A stretch of DNA of 64,000 nucleotides, taken from Fallopia convolvulus. Its lineage: Eukaryota > Streptophyta > Magnoliopsida > Caryophyllales > Polygonaceae. Shown piece by piece: positions 46,289 to 57,480 of this stretch (its first letter is position 1; each line of letters begins with the position of its first letter). Position numbers and translations under genes: made by a program. The notes below the pieces were generated by a model that did not search any database, was not told where the DNA came from, and saw only the letters and a list, made by a program, of their open reading frames with translations. The stretch is taken from positions 14,612,501-14,676,500 of the forward strand of contig OZ024724.1 in assembly GCA_964016875.1 (NCBI GenBank), in the 5' to 3' direction.

Positions 46289-47725
46289 ATGACTTTGTGA
46301 GTGTTTTCTCTTCCTTTCTCTTTAATTTTATACATTGGGGGACAATGTATTGATTAAGCATGGGGGAGGGGAACATTTACATGTTAGTTTAGTTTTGCAT
46401 TGCATATAGTTTGAATTCTTGCAAAGCATGTTTAAATTTTTGCATTCATAATTGCATAAAAAAAAATTCAGAAATTTTTTTAAAAAAAATACAAAAAATC
46501 ATGTATTTTAGGATTGTCATATTTCCCCAAGCAAAGGAACCACTTGTCCTCTATTTTTTTTTATGATGATTTTTGCCCCTTAACTTGCTTGGATTGCTTG
46601 AATCTTGATAATGTTTATTTCTTTAAGAGCATGTTTGATAATTTGATTGAGGTAGATCTAAGTTACATGGAAGTTCTAGGCAAATTTTACCTTGTGAGAT
46701 TATTATTTTTGGCCTTTCTAGGACTACGCATTTATGAGTCCTCTTTTTCATTGTGTGTTCTCACTTTGATTGTTTCCTCTAGAACTTGCATTTAAATATC
46801 TTTTTCAAGGCTGCATTCATGACTTTTTCATATGACATAAAATGATTGAGGCATTGTTTTATTAGCCTATTATTCCCTTATCCACCCTTACATATGTTCC
46901 TTCTTTTGATGCCCCTTTTTGAGCTTTAATATTCTAATTTTTTGGAAGCTCCACAAAATCAATCCAGAGCCTTATATAAGCTTGACCCATCCGGGAATTA
47001 GATTTTTACTCGATTTGTTTTGGTTGTGAGCCAAGTATGGGGAAGTTGAAAGAGCAATTGGTGGATGAATATTTGAATTTGAAAATGAGGGTGAAAAGAA
47101 AAACAAAGAGCTTTAAAGTTGAAGTCTTCAATTGGTTGAAAAGAAAAATTATATGAAAGTTGAAGCAATAAGAAGAAAAAAAGAATAAAAGTGAAGAAAA
47201 AAAAAGAGAAGATCAAATGCAGTTAAGAGAGTAGGAGCTGGGAAAGAAAAAGAATTGAAGTTTGGTGTTGATTTAGAATTGAGTTGAGTCTTGATTCCCG
47301 GATTAGTACCACAAGACTAAATGATTCCCTACCAAATTCTTATTACCTTGGCCCCATTACAACCCTCAAAAGACCTCATGATTTTTGTTGTATGCATAGT
47401 CTCTAGCTGTGGAGAATTAGAACACTAATGCAAGCTTATGGTAGTGAGGCTTTCAAAGTTGAGTTTTGAGCGAAACACATATATATCCTTAAACACATGA
47501 GTGAGAGTGAAAACACATGTTCCTGTTCCTAGTGAGGTTTAGAATGGATGTGTTTACTTGATCTTGTTGGATGCCAAAATACATGCTATGATATCAATTG
47601 TTGAATAATGTCTCTTGTTATTCTTGCTTAAGAATTTATCAAAGTGGATGCATGAATTGCTTGTTTGTGGGGTTGTAAATCTATTTCTTGCTTGAGGACA
47701 AACAAGGTTTAAGCATGGGGGAATT
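46289..47725 (+). other. 3' non-coding region and polypurine tract of element C
   Basis: No domain is seen. A first AAGCATGGGGGAGGGGAAC lies at about 46358, and a second AAGCATGGGGGAATT at 47711-47725 directly before the 3' LTR is the functional PPT. The A-rich tract at 47090-47220 produces spurious open frames. Confidence 0.7.
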
Positions 47726-49150
47726 TGATAGCATGCATTTAGGTGTTAGTTTTAGGGCATATTTATGTTTACATCTTAGTTGTTTGCTTTTTGTGTGGTT
47801 TTCGTCGTATTTGCATTTCGGTGTCTACTCTTGTGCTTTCATGTTTTTAGGTCGTTTTGAGGAGCAAGGATTGGTTAAGTCGAAGGATTCAAGATTAGAG
47901 ATATTCAAGTCTCTTTTCCAAGGATATTCAAGCCACTAGCGATGATGATTAAGACCCAAGAGGTTGTGGAAAAGAACGCATAGAACCGGGTAATCCATTG
48001 ATGTTGTTGTTTCGACACCACTTTTTTGTAACGCTTATTTCGGGAGATACAGTGATCAGATGAAGCTGAATTTGGTATCATTAGAAAGCTAACTCGAAGA
48101 GTTACAATTCATATTTACTCCAAGTTCAAATTCCAACTCTAAGTGGGTCAAAACAGCATCCGAAAGTACCGTCAAAATGCTGTCAGGACAAGAGCCGCGA
48201 TCGCGGCCAACCTAAACCGCGATCGCGGCTATGGCGGTCGCAGCCCCAACTTATTTTTCACGCGAGGAGATCTTCCGCCTATATTTATTGCCTTTTTACT
48301 ATATCTTTCCTTTCGTATTTTAATTGACTATTTAAACCTAGTTTCAGCCTTTGTTTGAGGTATTCGCTCTTAGACCTAATTTCAGACATTTGTGTTTTTT
48401 CTCATGGAGAACTAAACTCCCTAAATTCTAGTCAAGTTGAAGCTTTTCCGACTCAAGTTGTTGTGAGATTCGTCTATTCAGATTTATTTCTACATGTTAT
48501 TTCAATTCTCCTGTGCGTAATTATTATTGATTGTATTGATTCTTTCAGGCCTAGCTAACTTGTTGGAATTAATATTATCTATTGCTAGATTTAGGTTTTC
48601 TCGTAGCAAAGCCTGATCTTTGTAGCAACTCAATTGATTTAGGACTCGTTGGACTAAAACAATTAAGAAGAGATTTGAATGCATGTTAATTTTGAGACTC
48701 GTTGGAATTCAATTGCATGTATCGTGTTTATCCTTGTTCTTAATGCTAATATCCTTATTATTTATGATCGTTTCATGAATTGTTTGGATGTTAAGTTGCA
48801 TGTCTCGTTGCCATGTTATAATTCTGATCAGGATAGGAATAACTGAAAGAAATAACTTGTTTGAATCTAGGATCAATAACTTGAGGAAGAAAAGTGGATA
48901 CTTGAATAGGATTGATTTTGCCTAATTGATAAAAATCCAACTTTTGCATTGTTTGATTGCTTGCTTTGTTTGTTTCAATTCTTAGTTTCTAGTTTTAATT
49001 CCAAAATCCCCCTTTGTTACCTCTTTGAGTTGATAATAATAAAACTTAGGATACAAGTGTCTCTTGGGTTCGACCCCGACTTACTGACTATACTAGTTTA
49101 GTAATTAGAGAATTATTTTTGATTTGGCATCAACGATTTTAAGCCAGTCA
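47726..49150 (+). repeat. 3' LTR of element C
   Basis: 1425 bp, closely matching 43679-45110. Both GC palindromes are intact here: CCGCGATCGCGG at 48195-48206 and 48217-48228. TATA-like ACTATTTAAACC at about 48327. Confidence 0.95.
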
Positions 49151-49155
49151 GCCAT

Positions 49156-52100
49156 CCGACTGGATCTCGACATCGTCGAAATTGATCACGTGGGATTTGT
49201 GGGGCACATACTTCCTTAAGAGTGACACATGGAAAACATTGTGCACAGGGTGAGCAGAACGTGGTAAAGCAACTCAATAGGCCAGGTTGCTGACTCTTTC
49301 TAGGACTTCGAAGGGTCCTACATAGCGAGGGTTAAGCTTGCCTCTCTTCCCGAAGCGGAACACGCCCTTTGAAGGAGATACTTTGACGAAAACCTTATCT
49401 CCTACATCAAATTCTATGTCTCGTCTCTTCAGATCTGCATAAGACTTTTGTCGACTCTGAGCGGTCAACATTCTTTGACGGATGAGGGCGACTTCGGAGG
49501 CAGTTTGCTCTATTAAGTCTGGGCCTAGGAGAATCTTGTCGGCGTTATCGTCCCAACAGAGCGGAGAACGACATTTTCGGCCGTACAAGGCTTCAAAGGG
49601 AGCCATCTTGATGGAAGAATGCCAGCTACTGTTGTAAGTGAATTCTATGAGGTGTAAGCTGTCATCCCAACTTGTGGTGCGGTCTAGCACGCAAGCTCGT
49701 AGCATATCCTCGAGAGTTTGGATGGTCCTTTTTGATTGACCATCGGTTTGAGGATGAAATGCTGTGCTGAATTTCAGATCTGTGCCCATGCCCTTATGTA
49801 GTTCTTTTCCAGAAAGAGGCCATGAAGCGACTGTCTCGATCGGAGGTGATCGTCTTAGGGGTCCCGTGGAGGCGGACTATTTCCTTGACGAAAACTGTTG
49901 CTAGCTTTGGAGCCTTCCACTTCTTTTGAATGGGGATGAAGTGGGCGCTCTTGGTGAGTCGATCTACGATAACCCAGATAGAATCCTTCTGCTTTTGGGC
50001 CTTTGGTAGATCGGTCACAAAGTCCATTGCAATATCTTCCCATTTCCATTCGGGGACGGAAAGGGATTGCAACTTTCCTCCAGGTCTTCGATGTTCGATT
50101 TTTACTTTCTGGCAGACCAAGCATTTAGATATGAACTCTGCGACATCTTGTTTTAGGTTGGTCCACCAGAAATTCTTGCGTACATCATTGTACATTTTAC
50201 TTGCTCCTGGATGTACTGAATAGGCAAATGAGTGGGCTTCGTTTAGGATGCTCTTTCGAAGCTCGTTCCCTGCTGGCACACAAATCCGGTTCTGGAACCG
50301 AAGGGAACCGTCATCTTGAATGACGAACCCAGGTGCTTTGCCTTCTTGTACTTCGCCACTGATTCTGATCAGCATGATGTCGTCAACCTGCTTTTCTTTG
50401 ATCTCTGTCAGCAAATCGGATTGGATTTCTAAAGTGTTGAGACAACCTTGTTGTCTTTCGAACCAAACCTCAATGCCTTCTCTGATGAGTTCTTGCTGCA
50501 ACTTTGGTTGGGCGGTTAACATTGCTATAATGCCCTCTTGTTGCGTCTTTCAACTGAGAGCGTCTGCTACGACGTTAGCCTTGCCCGAATGGTAGAGTAG
50601 CTCTATGTCATAGTCTTTCAATAATTCCAGCCATCTTCTCTGTCTCATGTTCAACTCCTTCTGTGTGAACTCATACTTCAAACTCTTGTGATCGGTGTAT
50701 ATCTGACACTTAACCCGGTACAAGTAGTGTCGCCAAATCTTTAACGCGAATACTACTGCTGCCAGTTCGAGGTCGTGCGTCGGATAATTTACTTCATAGA
50801 CTTTGAGCTGTCGAGACGTGTAGGCAATCACCTTCCCATTCTGCATGAGTACGCATCCCAACCCTTGCTTTGAGGCGTCATTGTAGACCACATAATCGTC
50901 GTGTCCATTGGGCAATGTTAGCACTGGCGCACTGGTGAGGCGCTTCTTGAGTTCTTGGAAGCTCTCTTCACACTTCTCATCCCATACGAACTTCTTATGA
51001 GTCTTTCGTAGTAACTTTGTCATGGGAAGGGCAATCTTTGAAAACCCTTCAACGAACCTTCTATAGTACCCGGCAAGTCCTAAGAAGCTGCGAATTTCCT
51101 TTACATTCTTTGGTTGCTTCCATTCTGAGACTGCCTCAATCTTCTTTGGGTCCACTAGTACTCCGTCTTGATTAATGACGTGGCCTAAGAAAGCCACTTC
51201 TCTAAGCCATAGGTCGCACTTGGACAGCTTGGCGTAGAGTTGGTTGTGCCTTAGGATCTGTAGCACGGTTCGGAGATGTTCTTCATGGTCTGCTTGATCT
51301 CCAGAGTATATCAGGATGTCGTCTATGAAGATGATGACGAATTTGTCAAGATATTCATGGAAGCATCGGTGCATTAGATCCATGAATACCGCAGGTGCAT
51401 TGGTCAACCCGAATGGCATCACAACAAACTCGTAGTGACCATAACGGGTACGGAAGGTGGTCTTCGGAATGTCTTCCTCGCGGATCCGAAGCTGGTGATA
51501 GCCTGACCTCAGGTCGATCTTTGAGAAAACTTTTGCACCTTTGAGTTGATCTAGGAGATCGTCTATCCTTGGAAGAGGATATTTGTTCTTGATGGTGACC
51601 TTGTTCAGTTCTCTGTAGTCGATGCACAAACGGAAGGTTCCGTCCTTCTTCTTTACAAATAGCACGGGCGCTCCCCAAGGCGAAGCACTCGGTCGAGTGT
51701 AACCCTTCTCAAGCAGTTCTTCGAGCTGACTCTTGAGTTCTTTCATCTCCAGCGGGCCCATTCTGTATGGAACCTTAGAGATTGGGCCAGTACCAGGCTC
51801 GAGGCTTATTGAAAACTCGACTTCTCGTCGAGGAGGTAATCCGGGGAGTTCGTCTGGGAAGACGTTGGGAAACTCTCTGGCCACGGGGATCTCTTGCACG
51901 TTTACAATCTTCTTCTCTGTTGACTCGAGATAGCAAAGATATCCAACGCAGCCCTGCCTTAGTAGTTTCCTGGCTTTCATGGCGTTGATCACCTTTCCAT
52001 TTTCTTCTTCCCGTTTCCCCTTGAACTTGCAGATGTGTTTTCCTCCCGAGTTGATGGTCACAATTCGGGTGTAGAAATCAATGATTGCTCCATGCTCAGA

Positions 52101-52448
52101 CAACCAACCTCTTCCGAGAATGATGTCGTAGGGATCCATCGGGATGCATATCAAGTTGGAGCAGAAGTTCACTCCCTGAATGCATAAGGGAAATTTTCCT
52201 AATTGCTTGGCTCCTAAAATCTTTTCTCCATTTGGAAGGTTCACTATGAACGGCTCACACTTCTCGAGGTTATCTAAACCTAGAAGTTCTATGCATTTTT
52301 CGGATATGAATGCATGTGATGCACCGGAATCGAAGAGTATAAACACGTCTTTAGAACGGATATGGAGAGTACCTTGGCAGATGGGTTCTTCTGGCTTGTC
52401 AGTGGTACGCATCTCGTACAATCTCTGTCCCTGTCCTTGCGAGTTCAC
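49156..52448 (-). pseudogene. pol: pol of chromovirus B: protease, RT, RNase H, integrase
   Basis: From 52448 the frame has protease ILFDSGASHAFIS, RT with SKIDLRSGYHQ, MPFGLTNAP and FIDDILIYS (near 51310), and RNase H with DASKQGLGC and TDHKSLKYEF. A TGA at 50550-50552 ends this frame; the same frame resumes with the integrase zinc region (HPGASKMYNDVR to CLVCQK) and core (AMDFVTDLP, SDRDSRF). A frameshift near 49790 leads to QTDGQSKRTIQTLEDM, where Lys follows the Ser of the usual QTER motif, and another TGA at 49274-49276 precedes the last part before element C. The TGA codons fit CGA-to-TGA changes. Confidence 0.92.
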
Positions 52449-53672
52449 ATGCCCTTTGCCTTTCTAGTTAGCTGTGGACTGAACTGAAGCGGTTCCTGCT
52501 GGCCTGTTTGACGCCTGAGGTCGCTGGGAAACTGTGTTTGAGCGGGTCTGACCTAATGAGTTCACTGGTTGCCTGCAGAATTGTCGGAGATGTCCGTCCT
52601 TGTTGTAGTTGTAACATCTTCTTGGCGGCTTGGGACACTTCCGGTTTATATGCCCGGGCTCAACGCAGTTGTGGCAGACGATTGGGGTCTTTGTGGATTC
52701 AGTCCCATGGCTTGGTCTTGTACCAACCGATGAAGCCTTGTGCTTGCTTTTCTTTGACCACTAAGATCCTTGCGGCGATGCTGGCCTCTTAAACCCACTG
52801 TGACTAGAGTGGTGAGGCTTTCCTCCACGGAACTTCTTGCATTCGGGAACCTTCAGAGTCGACTCCATTTTATGCGCATGATCCACATATTCTTCTAGGG
52901 TTGTGAAGGAGCGGTTTGCCATCCAAGGTTTAATGTGATCACTCATCCATCGATGAAAGTGTTTGATCTTCTGCTTTTCTGTGGTGATCTCCTCATCAGC
53001 ATACTGTAACAGGTGGTTAAACTTCTTAGCTCTTTCTAGCACATTCAACCCATGCAGCTTCGGGGAGTGGAATTCATCCAGCTTCTCATCTCGCATTAAT
53101 TATGTGAAGAATCTGTGCATCATCTTGCTTTTGAACATTGCGTAGCTTAAATCTGGGCGGCCGGCTAGACTAGAGCTCTCCCACCACTCGCCTGCTTCAT
53201 CTTTCAATTTAAGTGCAGCCATGTGCACCTTATCCGTTTCCGAGCATGGTATGTTGCGTAAGAGTCGCTCCATATGAGAGAACCAGTATTGCACTCCTGA
53301 CGGATCCCCAGTTCCGTCGTACGAATCAGGCTTCATGGCGTTGAAAGCCCTGATTCCCTCAGTGAAGCTAACTAGATTCTGTTTCACGGGAACCACCTCT
53401 TCCGTTTGTCCTACTTCTTCCATCCCTTCATCTGGCACAACGTTTGGGGCTTCGGGGTCCACGGGTTTAGGAACCCCAGCAGGAATCTCCTCTCGTATCA
53501 ATTGTTGTACAAGAGTGCGTAGCGCATTCACAGTTTCTGCGTTGAATGCAATTGGCGCTACTGGTGCATGAGGTGGGTTCACTCTTGGCTCTCTTCGGGT
53601 TTCGGACTCGCCATCGTCATTGCCATCTCTAGGTTCAGTGGTACTGCGATTAGTGGCTCTCGTGTTGACCAT
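52449..53672 (-). pseudogene. gag: gag of chromovirus B
   Basis: Starts at ATG 53672. The core includes PDSYDGTGDPSGVQYWFSHM, EWWESSSLAG and, after an in-frame TAA (53100-53102), ERAKKFNHLLQYADEEITTE. A TAG at 52761-52763 precedes the zinc knuckles CHNCVEPGHINRKC and CYNYNKDGHLRQFC, the second with Tyr in place of its second Cys. Another TAG at about 52464 precedes the protease. All three stops are in the same frame as pol, so this was a single polyprotein. Confidence 0.9.
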
Positions 53673-53928
53673 TTGAAGGTTTTGGGTTTGTTTCTACTTG
53701 TTAATTCGGTGTAGTATGAAGAAAGAATAGATAGATCAAGTTCTAATAATTAAAAAGAGGAACTTTATTAATAGGTTCATAATATAGAGTACAAGGCTTT
53801 TATAACTTAAGCCATTTCTAACTAGGAAAAGAAACAAGCCGATTCGACTTCCTGAAGACAAAAATTGAAGTCGAAAAGAAGTGGTCTATGCTCACTTCTT
53901 GGAAACAGAAATACAAAATTAAGGAAAT
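53673..53928. other. Spacer between the extra ORF and gag in B
   Basis: AT-rich 256 bp with no ORF; any translation of gag downstream of the extra ORF would need separate initiation, reinitiation or splicing. Confidence 0.6.
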
Positions 53929-55068
53929 CTAAATGAGGTCGGCGTAAGTATTGAGGAATCCTTCCTCGAAGAGGGTCTCGTCTATGATCCCTGTGTCATT
54001 ACCAAGGAGGATGTTGGCCTGCTCAATCCTTCGGTGGCGACGGTTCTCGCGAGCCTGAAGCTCCGCGATGCAAATCAGATGTTGGAGCCTTTTCGATGGC
54101 TCCCTTTCCATCTCCATGATCCATTCGCTTTGGTGGCTCTGAAGCAGGCCACGGTTCACCCTCCAACTTCTGGTGGGGACCACGCCGGATGGTGGGGGCG
54201 CGTTGCCCAAGGGTTGACGAGCCTGGCGGTTGGAAGATTCCCCCTCCATCCAAGTGGTGAACCCTTCCATCTGTACCTCCCTAGGTGCCTGCCTTGCCCG
54301 CTCAAATAGAGAGGGGGGTCCATAGCGTCTCTCCTCGGAGTGATCGACATTCATGGATTGGAGTTGTCGTAAGAGCTCCTCGTCCTCGTGACACCAGAAA
54401 TGTCTCATCGGCGGCATAGGCCCTTCGGGCTCAGACGCTCGTGGAGGCGAGACAACCTCCAATCTCGGCATGACTCTCGGGACATCGATCACAGGGGGCA
54501 TCGGGGCCGGAGGAACATATTCCCACTCGGGGCTCGCTGGTGGTGGTGGTGGTGGTGGTGTTTCTGGGTCGATTACCACCCCGTCTTCGTCTTCTTCTTC
54601 CGACGCTTCGTTCATAGCGTCCCAATCTGCCTGTGCCTGCCACAATAGCTCTAACTCCTCATCATCAAACTCGTCCTCTTCCCCAAGCTCAAAATCATGT
54701 TCGGGTAATTCCCCATCTTGTTGGTACTCAGGCACCAATTCCTCATTCTCCTCGTCGGAGTAATCTTCGGGTTCATAACCCGGTGCCATCTCCTCATCTT
54801 CCGAGGGGTAATCCTCGGGCTCGTACACGGGTGATGGGGGTAAATTGACGGGTGCTAGATCATCTTCCGGTAGCTCTATGGGTAGGTTGGGATCTTCCTC
54901 AAGATCTTCTTCCGACTCTTCTCACGGCTCTCCGATTTGGTCAATTTCCATATTGACCCCGAGGTGACCATACTCGTCAATATAGGGAAAGTACGGGTTC
55001 GGGGCTTACATCCCGAAGTTGGCTCCATCAATATGGTTTTCAAGGTGGTTGTGGTTCGGGCTAGCCAT
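53929..55068 (-). pseudogene. Extra acidic ORF upstream of gag in B
   Basis: One frame of about 380 codons from ATG 55068 to 53929, broken by two stops near its start (TAA at about 55006 and TGA at about 54935) and open from 54828 on for 299 codons. The N-terminal third is strongly acidic (EDYSDEENEELVPEYQ, GEEDEFDDEELELL). A proline run (PPPPPPPASPEWEYVPPAP) comes from a GGT/CCA microsatellite at 54541-54563. The C-terminal part is basic and helical and ends RRIEQANILLGND, DETLFEEGFLNTYADLI, shared with A. No zinc knuckle or catalytic motif and no family recognised. It stands between the 5' leader and gag, a position where plant chromoviruses normally have nothing. Both stops fit single C-to-T changes. 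Confidence 0.75.
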
Positions 55069-55685
55069 GGTTTTTCTGAGGAAAGAAAGAAAAGAAAGGC
55101 GTTATTATAGAACCTCCTTAGTTTCTATGCAAGGAAGACGTAGTGAACGAAGTCAAAAAAAAAATCTTGAGAATTACTAAATCAAAACTTTAGTTTATGC
55201 TTTTCATTTTCTTGGCCCTATTACGATGCTAAGGTTTTCTTCTTTTAACCTTGTGAATTTATGAAATGAGTTTTGTGATTACTAATCAAGTTTTCTCGTA
55301 TAAGGGTATAAGCTTTTCTAAGGTGAAGGTATAAGGTTCTAGTTATAAGTTTCCTAAAGGAACACTTACATTATCGATAAGAAAAGTTCATACCGCTTAA
55401 GTTTTTCAAAAGATAGAAAAAAAATTTTTTGAGAAAAAGTTCGTTAGTTCTAGAACTAAGTATTTGCCATTTAAGGTTTCTAATATTTTCGGGAATGATT
55501 TTTCTTAGCTAAGAATTTGAAATTGGAAGGTTACTATTCCTAAGTTTTCTTTTAAGAGAGTAAAGGAGAAGATCTTCTAAAATTTGAAGTCCTAACTAGC
55601 GGAAGTAAAGGTTAAGGTTTTAAAAGTTCTCGGTTTTCAAAAATTCTCGGTTTTAAAACTTTTCGGTTTCAAAACGAAAACGTTA
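55069..55685 (-). other. 5' leader of chromovirus B
   Basis: Non-coding sequence between the PBS and the extra ORF. Near the PBS side it contains three copies of TTCTCGGTTTT-like words (55628-55670). Confidence 0.7.
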
Positions 55686-55697
55686 GCTCTGATACCA
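55686..55697 (-). promoter_or_regulatory. Primer-binding site of chromovirus B (initiator Met tRNA)
   Basis: Minus strand TGGTATCAGAGC, four bases inside the LTR that begins at 55702. Confidence 0.9.
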
Positions 55698-55701
55698 CAA
55701 T

Positions 55702-55808
55702 TGTAACACCCCTATTTTACAACACTGGGTATTACCGCCAGTGACCTCAGACTTTACCGTCCAAAGCCACCCAAGGCTTTTAGAATGATATAGGACAATT
55801 AAATGCGG
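55702..55808 (-). repeat. Fragment of the 5' LTR of chromovirus B
   Basis: TGTAACACCCCTATTTTAC onward matches 39804-39910 with about four differences, then breaks off after AATTAAATGCGG where element D begins. Confidence 0.9.
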
Positions 55809-57328
55809 TTGGATTTATGGTTGCTTTTGCTTGAGGTTGCTCATATATGTGTGATGACGTTAGATTCACTTGTCTATCTATTTCTACTTGTGTTATTGAT
55901 GTCTCTTTATTTGGTGGTGTTTTCATATGTGATTTCCTTTGTAAATATGTTTCTTTTTCCCCTTTTCTTGTGTGTTTTGTTCCTTTTTAGCTTAGTTCCC
56001 GTATTTCTATGAGATTCGGAAACTACGCGCGTTTTATGTGTTTTGTAGGTAATTTGGCATGGATCAAGGATCGATTTGAAGGAGGGTCGAGACATGGAGC
56101 AAGGCCCGAGCAAAGGAGGAAAGAGAGGAGCAAGCCATGAAGAAGAACAAGAGGAAAGCCAACAAGAAGAAGGTGGAACGAGGTTCGGACCGAGTTGCAA
56201 CCACACCGGGCCCGACTTGGAATTTTCAACCTCGGACCGACATGCACAGTAACTCGGGCCCGAGGTCCTCCGTGTCGGTCCGAGTCGGTCACTGGACTAC
56301 TTGGGCTCCAAGGCACGAAATTGTAGACTTCCACTTTTGCCCCTCATCTAATCTATAAAAGGTCCTCTTGTCTTCTAATTTAGGGGTTCCAAAGGGGGGT
56401 TCTCTCACACAAGGAAGAGGTTCCCACACTTGGCAAGGAACCAACCCTCAAGAGGATACTTGGAGAGCAAGGAGAAAGGAGAGGAGAAGGAGAAGAGAGA
56501 GAGAATCGGCCAAGGGAGAGGAAGATTGATAGGTTTGGTTGATAGATTAGCTTTGCTTTGTTTTGATCTTGTGGATTTGGAAACCCTTGATTGGAATTTG
56601 TGGATTGCTTTTGATTTGAATGAAACTTTGCTTTGTTTTGAGATTGATGATGTTGATTGCTTTCCCTTTTGATTTGTTTGCTTTCTTTGTTTGCCATATG
56701 GAGTAGATCTCCTTGATCTTGGTTTATGGGGGAAAACCCTAGTTAGGTTTGGGCTAGAAACCCCAATTCCATAGCCTTGAGTGTTTGATCTAAGGAACCC
56801 ACTCTACATAGAGCTACAATTCCTTGCGAAAGTTGAGAATCAAGGCTTGAGATTGGCAAAGTAGCGAGAGTGAACATGTGTCAATCTCAAGACCTTGCTT
56901 CGAAGGGGATTTCCCCAATGATCGATGTGTAGGAGTGGTTGGAACGAGGGAGAAAGCACTCGATCCTAGTCCGATCATCACTCATTTCTTGAATTGGGGT
57001 GGAAAAGCCTTAATCTACTAGAGAAGGAACCCAAAAGCCCAAGATCTACTTTCAATCTTTGAAGTTCGACAAACCCAGATACCTCGGGCCCGACTTGACC
57101 TACGTCGGTCCCGACTTCCTCTTGTCGCCAACATCGGGCCCGACGTGACCTTTGTGTCGGTCCCGACTGTTCTCTTTGTTTTCCTTTGTTTTACATTCGC
57201 CTTTCCAGCTTTCTAGTGTCTAGGCACATCAATCGATTAGACTTCCCGAGTGTTCGACACCCACCACGTGCTACAACGGGGTCGGGTTATAAATTGTATC
57301 TCTAGACCCTCGCATTTGTGAGCGATCA
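55804..57328 (+). repeat. 5' LTR of element D
   Basis: About 1.5 kb ending GAGCGATCA. The TATA box CTATAAAAGG is at 56353-56362. GC-rich words related to TCGGGCCCGA and TCGGTCCGA recur at 56184-56295, including the perfect palindrome CTCGGGCCCGAG at 56253-56264, and again at 57085-57170. Transcription from the TATA would start near 56390. Confidence 0.85.
56353..56362 (+). promoter_or_regulatory. TATA box of element D
   Basis: CTATAAAAGG in the middle of the LTR, about 90 bp downstream of the palindrome CTCGGGCCCGAG. Confidence 0.8.
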
Positions 57329-57334
57329 AAAGAT

Positions 57335-57352
57335 TGGCGCCGTTGCCGGGGA
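57335..57352 (+). promoter_or_regulatory. Primer-binding site of element D
   Basis: TGGCGCCGTTGCCGGGGA, identical to the PBS of element C and typical for Athila-group elements. Confidence 0.9.
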
Positions 57353-57480
57353 AGTCTAAGTGCATTGAGTGCCAATTTGGTGAGTTTCTTGTGTTTTGGT
57401 AGTGATTTGGGTGAGGGAATAGCCCAAACCCATTGTTTGTTTTTGATTTGTTTTGGTTTGTGTCTTTGTTTCGTAGGTGT

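Larger units (their letters stand above)
43679..49150 (+). mobile_element. Element C: small non-autonomous Athila-like retrotransposon
   Basis: LTRs at 43679-45110 and 47726-49150 start TGATAGCATGCATTTAGG and end TTTTAAGCCAGTCA. The TSD GCCAT is perfect (43674-43678 and 49151-49155) and splits the chromodomain coding sequence of B. PBS at 45116, PPT before 47726. The 2.6-kb interior has only a gag-like frame and non-coding sequence, so it would need another element's pol. Element D is of the same lineage and could be related to the helper. Confidence 0.95.

Noticed and set aside
54470..54763. Plus-strand ORF rich in Gly and Ser opposite the extra ORF of B
   Set aside because: It is the antisense reading of the acidic and proline-rich codons; the minus-strand frame is conserved with A, the plus-strand frame is not.
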